Below, piece by piece: positions 16,580-24,579 of a stretch of 64,000 bases of DNA. The stretch lies in assembly GCF_002368035.1 (NCBI RefSeq), contig NZ_AP018222.1, positions 682,001 to 746,000 of the forward strand. Direction: 5' to 3'. The position numbers and the translations under genes were made by a program. The stretch is from Nostoc linckia NIES-25 (GTDB taxonomy: Bacteria > Cyanobacteriota > Cyanobacteriia > Cyanobacteriales > Nostocaceae). The stretch's first letter is position 1. The number at the start of each line of letters is the position of its first letter. The notes under the pieces are model-generated. The model was given only the letters and a program-made list of their open reading frames with translations, did not search any database and was not told the DNA's origin.

Positions 16580-19396
16580 TTAGCTACCCTTGGGTACAGA
16601 ATCTCCAGGGCCAGCTGTGACAATCACCAAGTTTTCCGGCTGAATTAAATCCTGAATTACTTGTTTGATTTGAACCATAGTAACTGCTTGAATTTGCTGC
16701 GGAAATTCTCGAATTTCTGTTCGTGAAAGACCTAAGACAGCATTATCTAAAATGATGCTAGATACATTACTAGGATTAGCTAAATCTACAGGGTAACTGT
16801 TAGTAATTGAGCGTTTTGCTGTGTTGAATTCAGCTTCAGTTACTCCTTGTTCGCGTAATTGTTTGAGTAAAGCAATAGTACTGGCGATCGCTTTTTGGGC
16901 ATCTCCGGGAGCAGTCTGCATTTGAATCAAGAAGGGGCCGGGATTAACTCCAGCAGCAAAAGCACTGTAAATACCATAGGTTAAACCTTGGCGATCGCGC
17001 ACTTCCGTACCCAAGCGACTCGATAAGGTATCGCCACCCAAAATTTGATTCAGCACCAATGCTGCATAGAAACGCTTGTCTTTCCTGGAAATACCGTTGT
17101 AGCCGATGTAGGTTACAGCCTCGGCTTTACCGGGAATTACTTTGTTTAATTGTCTTAAAGTTTGCGGGAATTGCACGGACGGAACTTTGAGAATAGGTGG
17201 CTTCCCTGTGGCTTCCCATTTGCCAAATTCCTGATTTAGCAATGCTTTTACTTTAACTGGATCGAAGTCTCCCACTAATGCAATGGTTGTAGTATCTGGT
17301 CGGTAATTTGTCTGGTAGAAATTAAGCAAATCATCACGAGTAATACTTTTTAAACTTTCTTCCGTGGGGAAACTGTGGAATGGATGATTTTCTGGGTAAA
17401 TTGCCTGTTGAAATACCCGTCTTCCCAGACCGTTGGGGTCATCTAGCTGGACTTTGAGACTTGTTAGCGCCCTTTGGCGGCTGAGTTCTAACTGGTCGGC
17501 GGGGAATGTGGCATTTTTTAAGACATCTGCCAAAGTTTGAATCAATATTGGCAGGTTTGCTGACAAACCCTCACCAGTTATGTTTACGCCTTCGCGGCTA
17601 GCACTGAAGTTTAAACCGGCTCCTTGGTCTTCTAAGGTTTTTGCTAAGGTGAGAGCATTTTTAGTTTTGGTTCCATTCATTAAGTTGATTGCAGTGAGAT
17701 TCGCTAATCCAGCTTTTTGATTGCCATCAAACTCAGTACCAGCATCAATTTGACCGCTGAGATTAATGGTTGGAACATTGCGATCGCTTAACAACAAAAC
17801 TCGCAAACCATTATTCAAGGTAAACTCTTGTGGAAGCGATTGTTTGTTGGAATCTGTAGTTGATGTGGCAGCTGGCAGATATTTAGCCAGTTCTGCTGGG
17901 TCTACTGGTTTACCAGGGCTGAAATTTTCCACTGTGCGACCAGAACCAGCGCCAGAAGTTCCTGGTTGACCATCTGGTTGGGTGGGTTCAAAGTAGCCAA
18001 TGGTTTGTTTAGCGGGATTGAGGTAAGTTTTTGCTGCCTTTTGTATCTGGTCTGGGGTAACTTTGGCGATCGCAGCGAGATACTTTTCAATAAAATGATA
18101 ATCCCCGGCTACAGTTTGGTTATATCCCAGGAGGTTGGCCTGACTGGTGATGTCCTGGTTGCCCAATATATATGAGGCTTGGAGTTGCGTCTTAGCTCGC
18201 TTCAACTCTTCGGCACTCACAGGCTTCTGTTGCAATTTTGTCAAAGATTCTTGGAGTACCTGGGCAATTTTGCTTAACTGTTGACCCTGAGCCGCCGTAG
18301 CATTAATTTCATACCAACCCGGTTCGATGAGTTCCACAGCACCGCCGCTAACTGAACTAGCGACTCCAGATTCTACCAAGGATTGGTAAAGCCTAGAACT
18401 ACGCCCACCTGTGAGAACAGCATCCATCACATCAATTGCTGGAACATCGGGATGGTTGAGATTTGGCAGAGGATACAGTGCTTGTAGTAGTGCTGCACTT
18501 CCAGGTTGCTTGAGAACGATGGGTGCTTTTTGATTAGCAGGAGTAGCTGAGGAAGCATCGGCAAGGGAGGAAAATGTCAAGAAATTATCCAGGGCTTTGC
18601 TTGCGTCATCAAGCACCTTATCTTGTTTTGCTTGTGGCGATACCTTACCAAAAGTTTCCTTCACAACTTTCAGCACAGGTTCTGTGGCAAAATCCCCGGT
18701 AATCACCAAAGTGGCATTTTCTGGACTGTAGTACTTTTGGTAATAATTTCGTACCTGCTCCACCGTGAATTTCTCGACATCAGCTTTTGTGCCTCCCACC
18801 GGTAAGCCATAGGCTCGATTTGGGAAAGCATTCCGCATGACTTCCCGATTCAAACGATACTCAGGTGAATTTTCGTAGCCTTGTAATTCAGAGATGACTA
18901 CTCGCTTTTCACTTGTGAGTTGCTCAGGGTTAATTAAAGCATTTTTCATGCGATCGGCTTCTAGTGTCAGCAATGCTTCGAGTCTGTCTCGCTGCACTGT
19001 GCCAAAATAGGCTGTTTCGTCATAACTGGTGAAGGCATTAAATTGGCTACCCAAGGCACTAAACAAGCGCCCAAACTGCACTGGACGGTCGGTTGTGCCT
19101 TTGAACATCAAATGTTCTAGCTGGTGGGAAATACCATTTTCTCCCTTAACCTCGTTGCGCGAACCGACTTTATACCAAACCTGCACGCTCACCACGGGAG
19201 CGGTATGAACTTCTTTGGTTAGGACGGTTAAACCATTATCCAATACCGTTTTTTGCACTCCTTGGGTGAATGAGAGCGCAGATACGGGTGCAGTGGCTGT
19301 TGGCGTTGCAGCAATAGTAAAGTTGCCCGAAAACGGCACTAAGGTGAGGAGAAAACTCAGAAAAAATCCAATAAGCATGTATGCGCGTAGCTTCAT
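16580..19396 (-). CDS. M16-family zinc metalloprotease, two-domain (PqqL/YmxG-like)
   Basis: The 938-residue protein has a signal peptide (LIGFFLSFLLTLVPF, then about residue 30) and two M16 halves fused in one chain. The first half has the inverted zinc motif HQLEHLMFKG (HxxEH) and a downstream glutamate region LEADRMKNALI. The second half (about 510-930) lacks HxxEH and is the usual inactive partner, with DRQGLTYGIYSAF as the family R/Y motif. It probably degrades peptides in the periplasm or at the cell surface. A glycine/serine-rich linker joins the halves at about residues 475-490. Confidence 0.92.
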   Translation of the reverse strand: MKLRAYMLIGFFLSFLLTLVPFSGNFTIAATPTATAPVSALSFTQGVQKTVLDNGLTVLTKEVHTAPVVSVQVWYKVGSRNEVKGENGISHQLEHLMFKGTTDRPVQFGRLFSALGSQFNAFTSYDETAYFGTVQRDRLEALLTLEADRMKNALINPEQLTSEKRVVISELQGYENSPEYRLNREVMRNAFPNRAYGLPVGGTKADVEKFTVEQVRNYYQKYYSPENATLVITGDFATEPVLKVVKETFGKVSPQAKQDKVLDDASKALDNFLTFSSLADASSATPANQKAPIVLKQPGSAALLQALYPLPNLNHPDVPAIDVMDAVLTGGRSSRLYQSLVESGVASSVSGGAVELIEPGWYEINATAAQGQQLSKIAQVLQESLTKLQQKPVSAEELKRAKTQLQASYILGNQDITSQANLLGYNQTVAGDYHFIEKYLAAIAKVTPDQIQKAAKTYLNPAKQTIGYFEPTQPDGQPGTSGAGSGRTVENFSPGKPVDPAELAKYLPAATSTTDSNKQSLPQEFTLNNGLRVLLLSDRNVPTINLSGQIDAGTEFDGNQKAGLANLTAINLMNGTKTKNALTLAKTLEDQGAGLNFSASREGVNITGEGLSANLPILIQTLADVLKNATFPADQLELSRQRALTSLKVQLDDPNGLGRRVFQQAIYPENHPFHSFPTEESLKSITRDDLLNFYQTNYRPDTTTIALVGDFDPVKVKALLNQEFGKWEATGKPPILKVPSVQFPQTLRQLNKVIPGKAEAVTYIGYNGISRKDKRFYAALVLNQILGGDTLSSRLGTEVRDRQGLTYGIYSAFAAGVNPGPFLIQMQTAPGDAQKAIASTIALLKQLREQGVTEAEFNTAKRSITNSYPVDLANPSNVSSIILDNAVLGLSRTEIREFPQQIQAVTMVQIKQVIQDLIQPENLVIVTAGPGDSVPKGS

Positions 19397-19658
19397 AAGC
19401 AGTGGGAAATGAAAAATTCAAGTTGATAAAACACAATTTCAGAAGAAATGCCAAGTTTTGACAAAGTTGAAAACCTCTAATTTTTAATTTTGGATTTCGG
19501 CGAGCAAAAACCAGAAAGTAAATCAGCGTCCTATTGGCAAAGATTTTTCAACCTATTGATTAAATGAGCGTAGGCAAAGCCCATCGTAGACATCGCCTTT
19601 ATAAACTAGTAATTATTTCACTCTAACTTACTGCGAAATGGAGAATTCCCAAAAGTTG

Positions 19659-19686
19659 GGGGGATGAGTATCCCTACTCATCCCCC
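19659..19686 (-). terminator. strong hairpin downstream of the IS110-like gene
   Basis: Arms GGGGGATGAGTA and TACTCATCCCCC (12 bases, perfect) have a 4-base loop. It lies about 70 bases past the stop of the minus-strand recombinase gene, followed on that strand by CAACTTTT. This fits a weak intrinsic terminator; it could also mark an element end. Confidence 0.6.
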
Positions 19687-19754
19687 TCGGTTTTGAATGC
19701 TGAATTATTGCTGTGTTTGGCTACATTGTATCATTTGGTCTTAGCCATTAGTTT

Positions 19755-21134
19755 TTACGATCGTGAAGCGATCGCTCTCGTCAACTCCCGAAATAACATA
19801 TTGGCAACCTTAGAACCCAGCTTCGATTGCAGGTGCTTGCCGTTGAGTAATTGCTTGCCAGAGGCATCAACTTTACTTTTGAGTGTGTTTTTGTAAAGGT
19901 TGATTTCTTCACCAATTGGGGTATTAGGGAGACGGCCATCAATTTCAATCTTAGTAATGACGTGCTGCCAAAAGTTTTTCCGGCATAAAGCACTACCAGA
20001 ACCTTTTTCTACCAACTTATCACCTGACTGCTCCAAAACAGTACCCATACCCAGCCTGAGTTTGAAAGCATCCCTTGAACGGTTACGCTTAACCCGCTTG
20101 ACATCGCCAGGAAGAAATTTGACTACACGTTCACCTTTCTCCCGGCTAACTTCTTTACGCTTGACTTCCCTTACTTCTCGCTCAATCAACGGTTTACCGT
20201 CAATTAGAAACACTTCAAAAGGGTAAATCCGGCTTAGCAACCGGGCGCGAATTCTCAGCCCAAATCCGAATTGGTCAAAAACTTCGTTGTAGGGTTTAAA
20301 CTGCTCATTGTTGAGCAATGACTTTAACTCTAACTCTAGGCGTTGTTCTTCCAAATCAATATCACAAAGCCAATCAGCGTGTAACCGGGTAATTGGGTCG
20401 ATTGTGAAACCAAACTCCACTGCTACTGATTGCTGATACTGCTTACTTAATGACTTGTAACTTTGCGGGTTTACTTCTAACTCTCGCCCAGCCAACCAGC
20501 CCCAAAGCGGCGGCACATTGCCAGGTTTAGTACTTTGAGAATTACTATGTGCTTTTTCTGGGAACTGCCAGGCCAAAACCTGACGGTTGTAGTTGATGAT
20601 TGGGGACTGAACGCGGTTGAGGTGTTCTAGTTGTTGTACTAATTCCCGCAGTTGGTCTATTACCTGTGGGCGGTGCATTAAAAATTGGCGTGGGTTTAAT
20701 TCACCAGTTTCTAAATAATTTTCCTGATCTAGAGCATAAGCAGCCATAGCGAGTGCGTCAGCTGCATCTGATTTATTTGGCAGGTTTTTACCACCACGAT
20801 ATCGGCGTAATTCAATGTGACCAACCCACAGAATTTTAACTCCTAGACTTTCAAGAATCCTTGACCATAATCTAGAGTAATGATTCCCCGTTGGCTCTAA
20901 AACAGCAACATCAGGTTTGTTAGTTTTGAGATAATCAATAAAATCAAACGCTGATTTTTGATGGCTTTTAGTTTTAGAATTAGAGTAAAAACTAGGAAAT
21001 AAATTGTTAGATTTATTTCTGGTTTTTTGCCAATAATTCTTTAAGCCTCCAATTGGGTATTGTGATAAAATATGACAAGTTATTGATGATTTGCTAACAT
21101 CAACACCCAAAGATGTAATCGATTTAATTGTCAT
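19755..21134 (-). CDS. divergent IS110-like DEDD recombinase/transposase
   Basis: The 459-residue protein has an N-terminal RuvC-like DEDD domain: D12 in LGVDVSKSS, E80 in AVLEPTGNHYSRLW, D123 and D126 in NKSDAADALAMAAYAL. The C-terminal part fits the Tnp20 domain: VFDQFGFGLRIRARLL (helix-hairpin-like) and GTVLEQSGDKLVEKGSG, where S370 is the candidate catalytic serine. About 40 basic residues (318-357) are inserted before this motif, and the protein is longer than the usual 320-400 residues. IS110 enzymes recombine DNA guided by an RNA encoded beside the gene. The leader here is strikingly structured. Family assignment is by motif only. Confidence 0.72.
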   Translation of the reverse strand: MTIKSITSLGVDVSKSSITCHILSQYPIGGLKNYWQKTRNKSNNLFPSFYSNSKTKSHQKSAFDFIDYLKTNKPDVAVLEPTGNHYSRLWSRILESLGVKILWVGHIELRRYRGGKNLPNKSDAADALAMAAYALDQENYLETGELNPRQFLMHRPQVIDQLRELVQQLEHLNRVQSPIINYNRQVLAWQFPEKAHSNSQSTKPGNVPPLWGWLAGRELEVNPQSYKSLSKQYQQSVAVEFGFTIDPITRLHADWLCDIDLEEQRLELELKSLLNNEQFKPYNEVFDQFGFGLRIRARLLSRIYPFEVFLIDGKPLIEREVREVKRKEVSREKGERVVKFLPGDVKRVKRNRSRDAFKLRLGMGTVLEQSGDKLVEKGSGSALCRKNFWQHVITKIEIDGRLPNTPIGEEINLYKNTLKSKVDASGKQLLNGKHLQSKLGSKVANMLFRELTRAIASRS

Positions 21135-21163
21135 GGTTCTGCCGATAGTTGGGATTTTTTAGT

Positions 21164-21369
21164 ATTCGTGTTGCCACCACGAATTGATTTAAAGACCCAG
21201 TTTTGACGCTTGAATCCCCTAACACCCCACCAATAGAGGGGCGCGATTCACTCTTAACGCTGGGTTTAACCCGGTAGTTCTAGGAAAGGTGCGCTTGAAA
21301 TAATCAACACCTCATAAGTTGGGTGTGCGATTCATCCTTAACGCCCCACTTCCTAGAAGCAATGGGGCG
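21164..21369 (-). ncRNA. candidate bridge-type RNA / structured leader of the IS110-like gene
   Basis: Two related stem-loop units lie in tandem, 84-85 bases apart, directly upstream of the recombinase start. Unit 1 (21195-21265) is closed by ACCCAG/CTGGGT; unit 2 (21278-21358) by TTCTAGGAA/TTCCTAGAA. Each holds the same internal strands: CGCTTGAA (21207, 21292) and an 18-base segment starting GCGATTCA and ending TTAACGC (21243-21260; 21327-21344; 16 of 18 identical). Different apical hairpins cap them. A third hairpin, ATTCGTG/CACGAAT, is at 21164-21184. CGCCCCA/TGGGGCG (21342-21369) could compete with unit 2. Two loops with shared cores recall the two guide loops of IS110 bridge RNAs. Transcription is not shown. 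Confidence 0.5.
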
Positions 21370-21379
21370 GATTGCTTTG

Positions 21380-21432
21380 GACACAGTAGCCGAAACGACG
21401 GGCATAATGCCCGTCGTTTCGGCTACTGTGTC
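21380..21432. repeat. 53-base perfect palindrome (26-bp arms, 1-base centre)
   Basis: The arms run GACACAGTAGCCGAAACGAC... and its exact reverse complement, with a single A in the centre. No U-tract follows on either strand, so it is not a standard terminator. It sits just upstream of the structured leader of the IS110-like gene and may be an element end, a MITE or a cruciform site. Confidence 0.9.
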
Positions 21433-21490
21433 AGGTAGCCCACACCAAAAGTGCGATCGCAATTTCCTTTAACTGCAATTCATCAGGCGG

Positions 21491-21730
21491 TTATTCTTCG
21501 TCGTGTTCTAATTTCTGAACAACTTCTATTAATTTGTCAGAAGCTAAATCAAGTATTTCTCTAAGTTGTTCATCAACTGCCACATTAGTTATTTCAGCGT
21601 CCGTCATGAGTTTTAAAGCCTCAGAAATTTTGGCTTGAACGTGATGTAATGAATGCCAGGGTATATAGTAATCCCATGCTGGATCTGGTTGAAAAATATC
21701 GTTAACTGCTTCGGAATTTTCATTATTCAT
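21491..21730 (-). CDS. small acidic hypothetical protein of the accessory region
   Basis: I choose the ATG at 21730 (MNNENSEAVNDIF, 79 residues) because the longer frame from 21766 reads through a low-complexity MAMTMILMMRIF stretch that is the shadow of the upstream gene. It is helical and acidic, ending in KLEHDEE, with WDYYIPWHSLHHVQ in the middle. The start overlaps the end of the upstream gene by 8 bases, so both are translated from one message. Family not recognised. Confidence 0.6.
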   Translation of the reverse strand: MNNENSEAVNDIFQPDPAWDYYIPWHSLHHVQAKISEALKLMTDAEITNVAVDEQLREILDLASDKLIEVVQKLEHDEE

Positions 21731-22388
21731 AAATATCCTCATCATCAAAATCATCGTCATCGCCAACTAATGAATACTGGGTGTCGGGGTCAATTTGGTT
21801 GAGAACTTCAACGAAAGCTCGACCACTCAAAACATCAAAAACTGAATAATTACCCTCGTTAATTGCTGCATTAATTTGGTTCATTTTCAGAGCTTGTTCG
21901 AGTTCTGGAGTTCTTAGCCTTGGGTCAACATCCTCAATCGAGTTGATTGGCGGCGGTTCCTCATTCCCCTCAATCCAGCGCTCAATTTGGCTATTGCAAA
22001 ATTCCTGCCAAGCTTCGGCGCTGGGTGGCTGTGGTGCGGATTCCAAAAAATTAGCAAGTTCTTTTTGCCGCTGGAGGCCTTCGGGGCCAGACCACATGGC
22101 CTCAACCCACTCGTGATTTGTGGCAAAACCACCCTTATTTATTGCCTCTGTTGCAACTTCGGTTGGGGAAGCAAGGCGATGTCGGGCAATGAGTTGAGCT
22201 AGGGCCTGTGTTTGAACGCTGTTTAACCTTTCGAGATCGATAATCCACAAAGAGGCACCGCCAAATGATGATGTTCGCTCCAGGGGGAACGGGTCGCGCA
22301 TGGGAATCATGCCATCGGGGAACAGGTCGATGATTGGCTCGTAAGGGTTACCGGGCTTGAGTTTCACCCAAGTGTCATGTTTAGTCAT
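21723..22388 (-). CDS. hypothetical protein, plasmid-like accessory gene
   Basis: The 221-residue protein is soluble and acidic, with a poly-acid tail (DDDDFDDEDIYE). WIIDLERLNSVQTQALAQLI and HEWVEAMWSGPEGL are its most distinctive segments. I recognise no domain. It overlaps its upstream neighbour by 4 bases and its downstream neighbour by 8 bases, the middle gene of a three-gene block. Confidence 0.65.
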   Translation of the reverse strand: MTKHDTWVKLKPGNPYEPIIDLFPDGMIPMRDPFPLERTSSFGGASLWIIDLERLNSVQTQALAQLIARHRLASPTEVATEAINKGGFATNHEWVEAMWSGPEGLQRQKELANFLESAPQPPSAEAWQEFCNSQIERWIEGNEEPPPINSIEDVDPRLRTPELEQALKMNQINAAINEGNYSVFDVLSGRAFVEVLNQIDPDTQYSLVGDDDDFDDEDIYE

Positions 22389-22648
22389 AATGATCTGCGA
22401 TTTTTTAGACGGTGACTATTACAATTGCAGCGCTGTTGTAAAAGTAATGTTGCTTCTTCCCAAGCATTAATAAGAGTCACAGCATCTTCACCAAAAAATG
22501 TTTGCTTGTCTCCGTTCTGCCAGGTGAGGACGGCGGTACGAGTGGGCACGTCTTCAAACTGGATTTGCCGCACTTGGGACAAGTTGAGCCAACCAGCTGT
22601 AGGTAATTTGCAACTAAACACGGATGGTGTATTAACTATGGTGTGCAT
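22385..22648 (-). CDS. hypothetical protein, small beta-rich accessory gene
   Basis: The 87-residue protein reads as a short beta-sheet domain (AGWLNLSQVRQIQFEDVPTR, TAVLTWQNGDKQTFFGEDAV), a pattern common in small cyanobacterial plasmid proteins of unknown role, followed by a basic tail (NCNSHRLKNRRSL). It overlaps the next gene by 4 bases (ATGA). No function is proposed. Confidence 0.6.
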   Translation of the reverse strand: MHTIVNTPSVFSCKLPTAGWLNLSQVRQIQFEDVPTRTAVLTWQNGDKQTFFGEDAVTLINAWEEATLLLQQRCNCNSHRLKNRRSL

Positions 22649-22728
22649 TTTGATAATCTAAAAATGGTGAGCAATCCTGGCGATCGCCTGACTCCATCAC
22701 AAGCAACGCGATCGCTAAAAAACTTCAG

Positions 22729-23157
22729 CTAAAAATTGCCAGGGGACGTTTCCAACGACACCGAAACGTCCCCTTGGTTAAAAGGGATGTCATCGGGGTC
22801 AGGTTCCTCCTGGGTCAGATTTTGTTGTATGGGGTCAGCTTGCACCTGGGTGAAGTTATCTTGTTGTTTTGATTTGTTGTTCTTTTCTAGCGAACGAAGC
22901 AGTTCGATTAATTTCTCAGCAAGAAAAGCCCGTTTTTCGTGGGAAATCCAGCACGACATGGCATGGAAGTAAAACTTGATACGTGGCGTTACTGGTACAA
23001 TAAAAGTATCTTGGATATCCAATTTTGGCCACAACTCGGAAATACATTCCAAATAGACTCGTATTTGTTTGTGAGTTAGAGGGCGATTTTGTTTGTCGTT
23101 CCGACTGATAATGTCTAGAATTTGACAAAAATCATTAATGTCTAAGGGTTCGTGCAT
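22729..23157 (-). CDS. hypothetical protein, accessory region
   Basis: The 142-residue protein has a helical N-terminal two thirds (DICQ-like start FCQILDIISRNDKQNRPLTH, ISHEKRAFLAEKLIELLRSL) and a disordered acidic tail with QEEPDPDDIPF. The last motif looks like the tip of a single-stranded-DNA-binding protein but is internal, so I do not call it SSB. Same direction as the neighbours. Confidence 0.6.
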   Translation of the reverse strand: MHEPLDINDFCQILDIISRNDKQNRPLTHKQIRVYLECISELWPKLDIQDTFIVPVTPRIKFYFHAMSCWISHEKRAFLAEKLIELLRSLEKNNKSKQQDNFTQVQADPIQQNLTQEEPDPDDIPFNQGDVSVSLETSPGNF

Positions 23158-23171
23158 CGCTAAAAATTCAG

Positions 23172-23252
23172 TTAAAAATCCTCAACCTCTTGTCCTTGTT
23201 GGGGTGCAGGATTGCGAACAGCACCATAAAGCTGACCACTAACAAATGACAT
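23172..23252 (-). pseudogene. possible gene remnant ending in GQEVEDF
   Basis: A short minus-strand frame from an ATG at 23252 encodes 26 residues (MSFVSGQLYGAVRNPAPQQG, then QEVEDF). The frame is open upstream to about 23285 and runs into a HIP1-dense stretch near 23300-23330. It looks like the C-terminal end of a gene whose front has been lost. It is too short to be sure of. Confidence 0.3.
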
Positions 23253-23337
23253 CAAGTGCTTGGCTTCAATACAAGTTTGAAAGTGTTTGAATCAACCAAA
23301 AGCGATCGCGGTAGCGTTCACCCGATCGCTTTTGACC

Positions 23338-23526
23338 CTAACCTTGGTTAACTGACTGTGGCTGTGGTTGGTCAAACATTACTAGAAAAACTCCGCCACC
23401 TTGCCGCAAAATGCTTGCGTAGGCATCGGCATCAGAGCGGGTACGAAATCGATAAATGCATTCATTTTCACTATTGGGCATAACTCGGAAAATTGCCCAC
23501 GGTCTAATCTCATTGCGGTAAGCCAT
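23338..23526 (-). CDS. small hypothetical protein
   Basis: The 62-residue protein contains PWAIFRVMPNSENECIYRFR and RSDADAYASILRQGGG, a compact alpha-beta outline resembling small modules with one beta hairpin and a helix. The ATG follows a purine-rich stretch. It belongs to the minus-strand accessory operon. Family not recognised. Confidence 0.55.
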   Translation of the reverse strand: MAYRNEIRPWAIFRVMPNSENECIYRFRTRSDADAYASILRQGGGVFLVMFDQPQPQSVNQG

Positions 23527-23626
23527 AATTTAGATTCCAAATTCTTCAAAAAAATCACCAGCGCAAACTTTACCAGTCCACGCTGGTGTGATTCCCTATA
23601 AAAAGAACGTCAAATGAATTGCTCGG

Positions 23627-23935
23627 TTATTGCTGCATAGGCAATTCTCCTGTTGATTGTTGACCGTAACGGACTTGATTAATGAGCGCTTCGATTAGTC
23701 CTTCCCTGTCGCCCAATGCAATAACGCTATTGATTTGATGCCCGATTTCATAAATTTCATCTCGGCAACGTCCAGGGGCTAGATCGCACAGCTGAGACGC
23801 AAGCGACGAAATTAAAAATAACTTTTCGCGTCTAGTCATTAGCTGAAATTGCGCTCCATAATCGGCCTGCAATTTTTCCAATAAGGAACCATCGCCAGGT
23901 GTGTAATTTGTGTAGTAACCTACAGGTTTTGTCAT
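23627..23935 (-). CDS. hypothetical protein, accessory region
   Basis: The 102-residue protein is predicted helical (LLEKLQADYGAQFQLMTRRE, KLFLISSLASQLCDLAPGRC) with a short N-terminal TKPVGYYTNYTPGDG segment. No membrane segment or motif of a known family is seen. It continues the minus-strand operon toward the IS110-like gene. Confidence 0.6.
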   Translation of the reverse strand: MTKPVGYYTNYTPGDGSLLEKLQADYGAQFQLMTRREKLFLISSLASQLCDLAPGRCRDEIYEIGHQINSVIALGDREGLIEALINQVRYGQQSTGELPMQQ

Positions 23936-24110
23936 GGTTTAGGAACTGCCAGTAAATAGCGGGTACTGGCAGGCAAATAATGGTTAATTGGTTAGTGACA
24001 AATAACGTGATTTTCGTCTATAACCTCCTTAATAAACAACATGATTTGTGGCGTAACTCGTGTAGGGATGACGCCAAAATTTTAGAATTCAGAATTCAGA
24101 ATTGCTGAAT

Positions 24111-24284
24111 TTATTCCTCTTCCTCCTCCTCTTGGCTGCTAAGGATGATATTCAAAAAGTTATCTTCAAGGTTGAAATCAGTAATCAGAAATTGCTGTTC
24201 GTCAGCAGCAGCTTTTATGACTATCACTGAGTTATCAGGGAAGCCTTGCAACTTTTCTATTAACTGTTGAACTGTTGTTGTCAT
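24111..24284 (-). CDS. small acidic hypothetical protein, first gene of the minus-strand run
   Basis: I choose the ATG at 24284 (MTTTVQQLIEKLQGFPDN, 57 residues) because a clear CAGGAGAT ribosome site precedes it and the upstream extension is basic and unlike the rest. The product has one helix followed by beta strands and ends in a run of six glutamates after SSQ. It is the first gene leftward from the divergent promoter region at 24285-24579. Confidence 0.6.
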   Translation of the reverse strand: MTTTVQQLIEKLQGFPDNSVIVIKAAADEQQFLITDFNLEDNFLNIILSSQEEEEEE

Positions 24285-24469
24285 GCAGTTATCTCCTGGG
24301 TTTGTAAGTGTGCAGACATTAAATATCACCGCGCAGACACCTAACTGTCTGTGCTTGGTTCTCGGTGATCGTTGAGGGTGTTTCCGCGCTGGGCACAAGG
24401 CAATGGCGCGGGTGCTTGCTCCTGAATATGCCCTCATAGGCTCAATGGCAAAAGTGAGGGGGGAGCATT

Positions 24470-24549
24470 ATGGATTTTTAGATATCCATTAATCAATAAT
24501 ATTGCATATCTGAATATACTAGTCAATAATGGATTTCTGGATATGCAAT
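24470..24549. promoter_or_regulatory. operator-like repeats in the divergent promoter
   Basis: Two inverted repeats lie between the divergent genes: ATGGAT/ATCCAT at 24470-24475 and 24484-24489, and ATTGCATATC/GATATGCAAT at 24501-24510 and 24540-24549. A diverged direct repeat (ATGGATTTTTAGATAT; ATGGATTTCTGGATAT) overlaps them. The adjacent ribbon-helix-helix gene is the natural candidate to bind here and autoregulate. Confidence 0.5.
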
Positions 24550-24579
24550 AATCGAGGTGTTAACCAATGGAAATAAAAA

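Noticed and set aside
22729..23157. Single-stranded-DNA-binding protein because of DDIPF
   Set aside because: The motif is internal, not at the C-terminus, and no OB-fold pattern is visible.
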